A stretch of DNA of 7,780 bases, from contig JAHHOC010000458.1 of the NCBI GenBank assembly GCA_018677115.1, forward strand, positions 1 through 7,780, read 5' to 3'. The notes under the pieces were generated by a model that was given only the letters and a program-made list of their open reading frames with translations, was not told where the DNA came from and did no database searches. Positions 1-6,147 of the stretch are shown here, in pieces. This stretch comes from Arenicella sp. (GTDB lineage Bacteria > Pseudomonadota > Gammaproteobacteria > Arenicellales > Arenicellaceae). The first letter of the stretch is position 1, and each line of letters starts with the position of its first letter. The translations under genes and the position numbers were made by a program.

Positions 1-1
1 G

Positions 2-721
2 TCTGAGGGTTACCGCCCGGGCGGATTTAACCGTAATGGTGGTGCCAGCCTGATTCCCGGCGTTCCGCCGTTTATTCCGGATTTTTTCGAGTCGGATGAG
101 CTGGTCAACACCGAGATAGGTTGGAAGACGACCCTGCTGGATGAGCGCCTGCGTTTCAATGGGTCGGTTTACCAGATCGACTGGGATGGCATGCAGGTTA
201 TCACTCTCGACTTTAACATTTCAAACCTGGCGTTTATCAATAACACCGCAGATTCTGAAATCAAGGGCGTGGAGATTGATTCAGTCTGGCAGATGACTGA
301 TAACTTCACATTGTTTGCCAACCTCTCTTATAACGATATCGAGTTAACACGCGTGCCGCCCAATATTGTCGGTGTTGCCCCTGAAGGCAGTCAGTTAGCG
401 CTCGCCCCGGAACTACAATATGTACTTCGCGGCAGATATGAGTGGGATGCTGCTGGAGGTGGAGCCTTCGCGCAGGCTTCCCTGGCACACACTGACGACA
501 CCATCAGCTCAATCAACCTAGGCTCTCTTGAACCGCTCGACAGCTATGAGACTGTTGATTTAACACTGGGTTATCAGCGTGATAATTGGACTGCAACGTT
601 GTTTGTGGAAAATGCCACTGATGAACTGGCGCAGATTTTTAAGACTAATGAGGACGACATTCTTAAAACTACGCCAAACCGTCCGCGCACGGTTGGCATG
701 CGGTTCTCCTATCGATTCTAA
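2..721 (+). CDS. TonB-dependent outer-membrane receptor, C-terminal part (5' truncated by window edge)
   Basis: The reading frame is open from base 2 to the TAA at 719-721, giving 239 residues with no start, so the gene begins upstream of the window. It encodes the end of a TonB-dependent receptor beta-barrel, the outer-membrane channel family that takes up siderophores, cobalamin, sugars or other large nutrients using TonB energy. Seen directly: an early SEGYRPGGFN stretch, followed by F-E-S-D-E-L-V-N-T-E-I-G-W-K and a GSVYQIDW strand, which are typical of barrel strands in this family. Amphipathic strands alternate with loops (for example SEIKGVEIDS and FTLFANLSYNDIEL). The last residues, VGMRFSYRF, end in the C-terminal aromatic recognised by the Bam assembly machinery. 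The plug domain and TonB box are outside the window, so the substrate cannot be read. It is separated from the next gene by a terminator, so it probably ends its own transcript. Confidence 0.93.
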   Translation, partial: SEGYRPGGFNRNGGASLIPGVPPFIPDFFESDELVNTEIGWKTTLLDERLRFNGSVYQIDWDGMQVITLDFNISNLAFINNTADSEIKGVEIDSVWQMTDNFTLFANLSYNDIELTRVPPNIVGVAPEGSQLALAPELQYVLRGRYEWDAAGGGAFAQASLAHTDDTISSINLGSLEPLDSYETVDLTLGYQRDNWTATLFVENATDELAQIFKTNEDDILKTTPNRPRTVGMRFSYRF

Positions 722-751
722 GTTCAGGATTGATAGGTAAGCCAGTTGATA

Positions 752-768
752 TATTCATTGAATGAATA
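752..768. repeat. Perfect AT-rich palindrome with overlapping 8-bp direct repeat
   Basis: TATTCATT-G-AATGAATA forms two perfect 8-base arms around a single central G, 31 bases after the receptor stop codon. Its right edge runs into TAATTAAC (767-774), which is repeated exactly at 782-789, 15 bases later and directly before the terminator stem. The palindrome could be a protein-binding site or a weak RNA hairpin in the receptor's 3' untranslated region. It is AT-rich, so chance is possible. Confidence 0.4.
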
Positions 769-789
769 ATTAACTGAGTTTTAATTAAC

Positions 790-820
790 AAAAAGGGCGG
801 CCAGTAAGGCCGTCCTTTTT
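790..820 (+). terminator. Intrinsic (rho-independent) terminator after the receptor gene
   Basis: AAAAAGGGCGGCC (790-802) pairs with GGCCGTCCTTTTT (808-820) through 13 base pairs, including one G-U wobble (797/813), around the 5-base loop AGTAA. The GC-rich core is followed by a run of five T on the + strand and preceded by a run of A, so it could also work on the opposite strand. It lies 69 bases past the receptor stop and separates that transcript from the sulfotransferase gene. Confidence 0.9.
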
Positions 821-899
821 GCATTGAGAATGCGACTTTTATTTTTAAGGTTTTTCTGCAAGACTGTTGTTCTTCTAGCAACATCAGGATCTCCCGTTC

Positions 900-2921
900 G
901 TGACCGACGTCGAACCGTTAAACCGGCAATCCGCTAAAGTTGACTTGCACCAAGAGCAATTGCGCAGCGCAAAATTGCTGATACAACAGGGCAAGTTCAG
1001 CAAGGCAACCAAACAGTTGAAGCAACTGCTGGACGAGTCACCCCTGCACCGCGACGCGCTGTATTACCTGGCAGTTTGCCAACGTAAACGACAGCTCAAT
1101 AGCGAAGCGCAGCATACCCTTGAACGGTTAATTTCCGAACACCCGCAATATGGCCGCGCCTATCAGGAGATGGGCCATAACTTTCTGGCGCAGAAAAACA
1201 CCCAAAGCGCTATGCAATCATTTGAAAAAGCGGTTGCGTTGAATCCGGCCCTGATCGCCAGTTGGAAAGCGCTGATCCCGCACTACAAGGCTCATTCCCA
1301 GACTGATCAGTTGCAGGCGGCGATGGCCCATGTGCAATGGTTGTCGCAGTTGCCGCCGCAGTTACAAAGCGTCACCAGCCTGATTCATGAAAACCGGCTG
1401 CAAATTGCCGAACAATTGTGTAGGCAATTCTTAAAACAGCATGCCCATCATCCGGAAGCCATGCGCCTGCTGGCTGAAATCGGCAACAAACTGCAGATTC
1501 TCGATGACGCCGAATTCCTGTTGGAAAGTTGTGTTGAGTTTTACCCCGACAATACGCGCGCGCGCATGGACTATGTGCAGGTATTACATAAGCGCCAGAA
1601 ATTTGAAAAAGCCCTTGAACAGGCAAAGAAACTTCATGCCATGGCACCCGACAATATTGCCTTTGAAGTTGCGCTTGCCAGCGAGAACCAGGCGACCGGC
1701 AACTTCGATGAAGCGCTGACCATCTATCAGCGGGTTTTAGACCGGAAACCAGACAGTCACACTGTGCATTCGGCACTCGGTCACGCTCTGAAGACCATTG
1801 GGCGCACCGACCAAGCGATTGAATCTTATCGCAACGCATACCAGATAAAGGCCGACTTTGGCGATGCCTACTGGAGTCTGGCAAACCTCAAGACCTATAA
1901 CTTTACCGGCGAGGAACTGACAATAATGCGCACTCAGGAGCAGCTCGAAAGCACCTCAGCTGTCGACAGGGTGCACCTGTGTTTTGCTCTTGGCAAAGCA
2001 CTCGAAGACCGAGAACAATATGGCGAGTCGTTTGAGTTTTACCATCGTGGCAATGCATTAAAACAGCAGGCGGGGCAGTATCGTGCGGAGCGCCTGGAAA
2101 AAGAATTTGATGCCCAGAAGCAACTCTTTGATACAGACTTTTTCAACAATCATAAGGGGTCCGGCTGTGACTCAACCGCACCGATCTTTATTGTCGGCTT
2201 GCCGCGCGCCGGCTCCACTCTGCTCGAGCAAATCCTTGCCTCCCACTCGCAGGTAGATGGCACCATGGAGCTGGCTAACATAATTGGACTGGCGCACCGT
2301 CTGGGTGGCCGCCGAACCAATCAGCAGGCCGCGCGATACCCGGCGATTCTTGGGGAACTCCCTGAGGAGCAATTGTTGAAATTTGGCGAAGACTTCATTG
2401 CTGACACGCAGATTCACCGTCAGCAAGGAGCCTTTTTTATCGACAAAATGCCGAACAATTTCCGCCATATAGCGTTGATACAGCTGATTTTACCCAACGC
2501 CAAGATCATTGATGCACGGCGTGAACCAATGGCTTGTTGTTTCAGCGGGTTTAAACAGTTATTTGCTGAAGGCCAGGAGTTCACTTACGGACTGGAATCA
2601 ATCGGCCGCTATTACCGCGCCTACGTCGAACTGATGAATCATTGGGACGAAGTGCTGCCAGGTCGGGTGCTGCGCGTACAGCATGAGGATGTCATTGAGG
2701 ACCTGGAAACCGAAGTGGGCAGAATACTGGATTATTGCGAACTGCCATTTGAGCAGAGCTGTATCGATTTTCATAAAACCGAACGCGCCGTGAGAACACC
2801 CAGTTCGGAACAGGTTAGGCAGCCGATCTTTAAGTCTGCCATGCAACAGTGGAAACACTATGAAGCTCACTTGCAGCCCCTCCATGATGCGCTGGGGCCG
2901 GCCCTGAATAACTATCGTTAG
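900..2921 (+). CDS. TPR-repeat sulfotransferase fusion protein
   Basis: 673 residues with no signal peptide, so probably cytoplasmic. It is predicted to transfer sulfate from PAPS to an unknown acceptor. The N-terminal half is a TPR superhelix of about eight repeats (roughly residues 18-51, 52-85, 86-119, 154-186, 187-219, 221-253, 254-286, 287-320) plus a degenerate one near 357-390. Such repeats normally bind protein or peptide partners. The C-terminal half is a sulfotransferase domain. The 5'-phosphosulfate loop is PIFIVGLPRAGST (428-440); E457 lies where tyrosyl-protein sulfotransferases keep the catalytic Glu; IDKMP places K516 as a likely sulfate-contacting Lys; the 3'-phosphate motif is R541-E-P543 with S549. 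The GTG start is fixed by an in-frame TAG at 876-878 with no other usual start between; AGGA at 886-889 is a ribosome binding site with 10-base spacing. The gene ends in tandem TAG TAG, 10 bases before the esterase, suggesting co-transcription. Family is confident; acceptor unknown. Confidence 0.9.
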   Translation: MTDVEPLNRQSAKVDLHQEQLRSAKLLIQQGKFSKATKQLKQLLDESPLHRDALYYLAVCQRKRQLNSEAQHTLERLISEHPQYGRAYQEMGHNFLAQKNTQSAMQSFEKAVALNPALIASWKALIPHYKAHSQTDQLQAAMAHVQWLSQLPPQLQSVTSLIHENRLQIAEQLCRQFLKQHAHHPEAMRLLAEIGNKLQILDDAEFLLESCVEFYPDNTRARMDYVQVLHKRQKFEKALEQAKKLHAMAPDNIAFEVALASENQATGNFDEALTIYQRVLDRKPDSHTVHSALGHALKTIGRTDQAIESYRNAYQIKADFGDAYWSLANLKTYNFTGEELTIMRTQEQLESTSAVDRVHLCFALGKALEDREQYGESFEFYHRGNALKQQAGQYRAERLEKEFDAQKQLFDTDFFNNHKGSGCDSTAPIFIVGLPRAGSTLLEQILASHSQVDGTMELANIIGLAHRLGGRRTNQQAARYPAILGELPEEQLLKFGEDFIADTQIHRQQGAFFIDKMPNNFRHIALIQLILPNAKIIDARREPMACCFSGFKQLFAEGQEFTYGLESIGRYYRAYVELMNHWDEVLPGRVLRVQHEDVIEDLETEVGRILDYCELPFEQSCIDFHKTERAVRTPSSEQVRQPIFKSAMQQWKHYEAHLQPLHDALGPALNNYR

Positions 2922-2931
2922 TAGAACGAAA

Positions 2932-4518
2932 ATGAAAATAGCGTCCAGTATCCTTATCCCGGCTTTTTGTTTAATCCTGTGCGCCTGTGCAAATGATGAT
3001 TCGCGGTCAATTGCCGACCCCGTTAAAGACAGGCAGTCAACTGACCAGCCGACGTTCAATATAGATGGCACGCAATACACAGGCATTCGCAGCAATAGCG
3101 GAGCAGTTGAAGCATTTCTCGGCATACCCTTTGCCCAGCCTCCGGTCGGCGATCTCAGATGGGCAGCTCCCATACAATTGCTTACCCCAACAGGAGCAAG
3201 ACAGGATGCGACGAACTATGGCCCAGCATGCATGCAGGGCCCGCATATCGTGGAATGGTATCGCGGGGTAATTGACTCTTTTGGCGGTGACTCCGCTAGC
3301 TTTACTGCACCTGAAGTGAGTGAAGACTGCCTGTACCTGAACATTTGGCGACCAACCGATGTTGATGAGTCAAATCCGTTGCCCGTCTATGTTTACGTTC
3401 ATGGCGGCAGCAATAAAGGGGGATGGTCCTATGAACCCAATTACATTGGTGAACAATTAGCTGCACGTGGCGTGATCGTCGTGACCATTGCTTACCGGCT
3501 CGGTGTGTTCGGCTTCTTTTCGCACCCGGACCTGAAACTCTCCAACTTTGCCCTGCTCGACCAGATCGCTGCCCTTGAGTGGGTAAAAAATAATATTCAA
3601 GCGGTGGGCGGTGACCCCGATAAAATAACGGTGGCAGGCGAATCGTCCGGTGCCAGTGATATTGCCTACTTGTTAGCATCACCTCTTGCCAAGGGATTGT
3701 TCCAGCGGGTAGTACATCAGAGCGCCGGCTGGGCAATGCGTCGCACTCAAAGCAAGGCGGATGCTGACCAGCTCGGGAAACAGCTGGCCGCTAAATTGCT
3801 TGTTGATTCGCGGGAAAAAGGGATCAGCAGTTTGCGCAAACAACCTGCTGCAAATGTACTGTCCACCTCTGAGCAAGTCTATCAGGGCCACTTTTATGAC
3901 CCGGTCATTGATGGCCATAGTGTTACAAAATCAGTGTCAAGGGCTGCCGAAGATCAAACTCTCGCACCGGTAGACCTGCTAATCGGCACCAACGCAAACG
4001 AAGCCCTGATGTATCTTGATAAACAGTTGCAGGTGAATGATTGGATCGCCGAAAACTTACCGGATATAGACCCGAACCGCATTATCAGTCTATTAAATCT
4101 AGCCAATACGGCCCTACAACAACTTGATCAATTAAGCACTGCTTATACTTACACCTGCCCATCGCTACGCCTGGCAACGGCGGTTGCCGACAGTGGCGGC
4201 ACAGCGCGGGTTTACTATTTTTCCAAGCAGCGCGATGGCGAACTAGGGGCGCAAATGGGTGCATACCACGGCATTGAGATACCCTATGTGTTTGACACTC
4301 ATGATGACTGGTTGCCGACCAGTACGGCCGACAAAATACTGACTGACTCAATTATGCGCTACTGGGTGCAGTTCATGCACAGCGGCGATCCCAATGCAAA
4401 AGACAGCCCTCAGTGGCCTACATATGCGAAGATGGGCGATTACGTAATGAATCTCGGTGTCCCCGTTCGTACCGAACGACATCCCAGTCAACAGCTATGT
4501 GAGTTGATGAACCCGTGA
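2932..4518 (+). CDS. Type-B carboxylesterase (cholinesterase superfamily), predicted lipoprotein
   Basis: 528 residues, usual for the family; a serine alpha/beta-hydrolase cleaving carboxylic esters. The N-terminus (M-K, hydrophobic 7-18) ends in a lipobox-like L-C-A-C with lipidation expected at C19. Residue +2 is Ala, not Asp, which suggests outer-membrane anchoring facing the periplasm. Seen motifs: GIPFAQPPVGDLRW, the EDCLYLN signature (131-137), oxyanion-hole HGG (157-159), nucleophile elbow G-E-S238-S-G, acid E357 in GTNANE, and H446 in YHGIEIPYVF. The triad S238/E357/H446 is therefore complete. C100-C133 and C409-C523 sit where acetylcholinesterase has two of its disulfides, fitting export. 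The loop between C100 and C133 is longer than in acetylcholinesterase and has no Trp aligned with its choline-binding Trp (the nearest aromatic is F124), so choline-ester specificity is not shown. It starts 10 bases after the sulfotransferase stop with a weak purine-rich leader, consistent with an operon. The natural substrate is unknown. Confidence 0.93.
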   Translation: MKIASSILIPAFCLILCACANDDSRSIADPVKDRQSTDQPTFNIDGTQYTGIRSNSGAVEAFLGIPFAQPPVGDLRWAAPIQLLTPTGARQDATNYGPACMQGPHIVEWYRGVIDSFGGDSASFTAPEVSEDCLYLNIWRPTDVDESNPLPVYVYVHGGSNKGGWSYEPNYIGEQLAARGVIVVTIAYRLGVFGFFSHPDLKLSNFALLDQIAALEWVKNNIQAVGGDPDKITVAGESSGASDIAYLLASPLAKGLFQRVVHQSAGWAMRRTQSKADADQLGKQLAAKLLVDSREKGISSLRKQPAANVLSTSEQVYQGHFYDPVIDGHSVTKSVSRAAEDQTLAPVDLLIGTNANEALMYLDKQLQVNDWIAENLPDIDPNRIISLLNLANTALQQLDQLSTAYTYTCPSLRLATAVADSGGTARVYYFSKQRDGELGAQMGAYHGIEIPYVFDTHDDWLPTSTADKILTDSIMRYWVQFMHSGDPNAKDSPQWPTYAKMGDYVMNLGVPVRTERHPSQQLCELMNP

Positions 4519-4521
4519 CCC

Positions 4522-4552
4522 ATGACAAGCTAAAAATACACAAAACTATAAA
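4522..4552 (+). promoter_or_regulatory. Candidate sigma70 promoter in the esterase-transporter gap
   Basis: ATGACA (4522-4527, 5 of 6 to TTGACA) and TATAAA (4547-4552, 5 of 6 to TATAAT) are separated by 19 bases, longer than the optimal 17. The expected start near 4559 would leave only about 8 untranslated bases before the transporter ATG. That would fit the absence of any Shine-Dalgarno sequence there. The gap is so A-rich that a chance -10 match is easy. Confidence 0.25.
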
Positions 4553-4566
4553 AATTAAAAATAGCT

Positions 4567-6126
4567 ATGAATGAAGCAACTTCCAGTCCTGCACTCCAAT
4601 CCCACCTTGATAAAAAAGTATTCCTGATCTCATTGGTGACACTTCTGGCAGTCAGCGCATTGTTGGTATTTGCGCCCGAGGCTTCGGTGGACTGGGCGCT
4701 GAGCGCGAAGGACTGGGTTACCAACCAGTTTGGCTGGTTCTACCTGTTGACTGGTGTGTTGCCATTGACCTTCGCCGGTTGGCTGGCGTTTGGCCGTTTT
4801 GGCAAAGTAAAGTTCGGTGCCGAAGATGAAAAGCCGGAATACTCCACCACTAGTTGGGTAGCGATGATGTTCACCGCCAGCATGGGTGCCAGCTTGATCG
4901 CCTGGGGTTTTGCGGAACCGATTTTTTACCTGGAAACACCACCGATGGGTCTGGAACCCTACAGCGATGCTTCTTACGAATGGGCGCATATGTATCCGCT
5001 GTTCCATTGGGGGGTGGTGCCCTGGGCAATTTATTGCCTGCCGTCAGTACCCATCGCCTATATGCTGTTTGTGCGGCACAAACCAAGCTTGAAGATCAGT
5101 GATTCCTGCGAAGCAGCCATTGCAGGACGCGGTCAAACTACGTTTCGCATGGTCATCGATATTTTTGTGATACTGGGCATAGTCGGTGGTGTGGCAACCT
5201 CATTGGGTTTTGGCGTGCCGCTGGTTTCATCGCTGCTGGTAAAGCTGTTGGGTGTTCCGGACAACCTTACTACCAAGCTGTTCGTAATCTTGTTGTGGAC
5301 CATGATTTTCGGCACTAGCGCATATCTCGGGTTGAAAAAAGGGATTAAAGTACTCGCCGACATTAACCTCGGCCTGATGTTCTTTGTCATGGCCTTTATT
5401 CTCATATTGGGACCCACGGTCTACATTTTGTCGATTTCAACCAACTCGCTTGGCCTGATGATCAATAACTTTATTCGTATCAGCTTCTGGAGCGACCCCG
5501 TTAGCAGAAGTGGATTCCCCGAAGCGTGGACAATATTTTACTGGGCCTGGTGGATAGCCTACGCACCGATGATGGGTTTGTTTTTCGGGCGCATTTCAAG
5601 GGGCCGCACGATCCGTAACGTGGTGGTCGGAATAATTGGCCTGGGCAGCCTGGGTACGTTTATGTTCCTGAGTATTGCGGGTGCGTATGTGCTGCATCTG
5701 GAGGGCAACAGCCTGTTAGACGCCTCTGAAATAATGCGCACACAGGGTATGGCTCCGCTGGTTGCTTCGGTAATCAGTCAACTGCCGTCACCAACGTTTA
5801 TACTGACGGTGGTAACCGTGCTGTCAATTATCTTCTACGCCACTACTTTTGATTCCGCGGCCTATATTCTCGCCAGTATCTGCACCAACGACCTGGCTCC
5901 TGAAGAAGAACCCAACAAGTTTAACCGCCTGGCATGGGCCTTAGGACTGGGCATTGTTGCCGTTGGCTTGATGGTTGCCGGGGGCATTGAAACCATCAAA
6001 GCCATGTCGGTGGTGTCGTCGCTTCCGATCATCCCCATCGTGTTTATGATGTGCTATACCGTTTATAAACATTTGAATGCGGATTTCCCACACCTGAACC
6101 AGTTAAAAGTACATACCCTGGAATAG
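4567..6126 (+). CDS. BCCT-family transporter, CaiT-like (betaine/carnitine/choline class)
   Basis: 519 residues, an inner-membrane secondary transporter for quaternary-ammonium or similar zwitterionic solutes, with about 12 hydrophobic helices expected (the first near 17-36). The BCCT signature AWTIFYWAWW (320-329) is present, though its first residue, Ala, departs from the usual G/S/D/N, and it is followed by GRISRGRTIR. Aromatic-cage residues W321, W328, W329, Y332 and M336 match E. coli CaiT W316, W323, W324, Y327 and M331. TPPMGLEP, PLFHWG and TSLGFGVPLV also resemble CaiT. By my recalled alignment, however, N267 replaces CaiT's R262, and T426-T427 match BetP's Na+-binding T467-S468, so Na+ coupling is likely. 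The glycine-rich stretch is S-M-G-A-S (105-109) rather than BetP's G-M-G-I-G. There is no Shine-Dalgarno before the ATG; the 48-base leader is A-rich. It lacks the long charged terminal extensions of osmosensing BCCTs, suggesting nutrient uptake. Exact substrate uncertain. Confidence 0.93.
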   Translation: MNEATSSPALQSHLDKKVFLISLVTLLAVSALLVFAPEASVDWALSAKDWVTNQFGWFYLLTGVLPLTFAGWLAFGRFGKVKFGAEDEKPEYSTTSWVAMMFTASMGASLIAWGFAEPIFYLETPPMGLEPYSDASYEWAHMYPLFHWGVVPWAIYCLPSVPIAYMLFVRHKPSLKISDSCEAAIAGRGQTTFRMVIDIFVILGIVGGVATSLGFGVPLVSSLLVKLLGVPDNLTTKLFVILLWTMIFGTSAYLGLKKGIKVLADINLGLMFFVMAFILILGPTVYILSISTNSLGLMINNFIRISFWSDPVSRSGFPEAWTIFYWAWWIAYAPMMGLFFGRISRGRTIRNVVVGIIGLGSLGTFMFLSIAGAYVLHLEGNSLLDASEIMRTQGMAPLVASVISQLPSPTFILTVVTVLSIIFYATTFDSAAYILASICTNDLAPEEEPNKFNRLAWALGLGIVAVGLMVAGGIETIKAMSVVSSLPIIPIVFMMCYTVYKHLNADFPHLNQLKVHTLE

Positions 6127-6147
6127 CCGCGGGCGAGGCGGTCGGGA

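Noticed and set aside
824..852. TTGAGA (824-829) as a -35 element for the sulfotransferase gene
   Set aside because: No acceptable -10 hexamer follows at 16-18 bases; the sequence there (TAAGGT or AAGGTT) is poor. The real promoter was not identified.
865..883. Small hairpin TGTTGT / GCAACA just before the sulfotransferase ribosome binding site
   Set aside because: Six pairs including a wobble and a 7-base loop are too weak to call a riboswitch or attenuator.
1372..1884. 170-codon open frame on the minus strand inside the sulfotransferase gene
   Set aside because: It lies entirely antisense to a well-supported gene. The translation is rich in Arg, Ser, Cys and Trp with no recognisable domain.
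2598..3173. 191-codon open frame on the minus strand spanning the sulfotransferase-esterase junction
   Set aside because: It overlaps two genes with clear motifs, shows no family resemblance, and is best explained as a by-product of the coding strand.
4630..5417. Several 60-125-codon open frames on both strands inside the transporter gene
   Set aside because: They shadow the BCCT reading frame, which carries all the recognised motifs.
6127..6141. CCGC/GCGG hairpin between the convergent genes as a terminator
   Set aside because: It has only 4 base pairs with no T-run on either strand.
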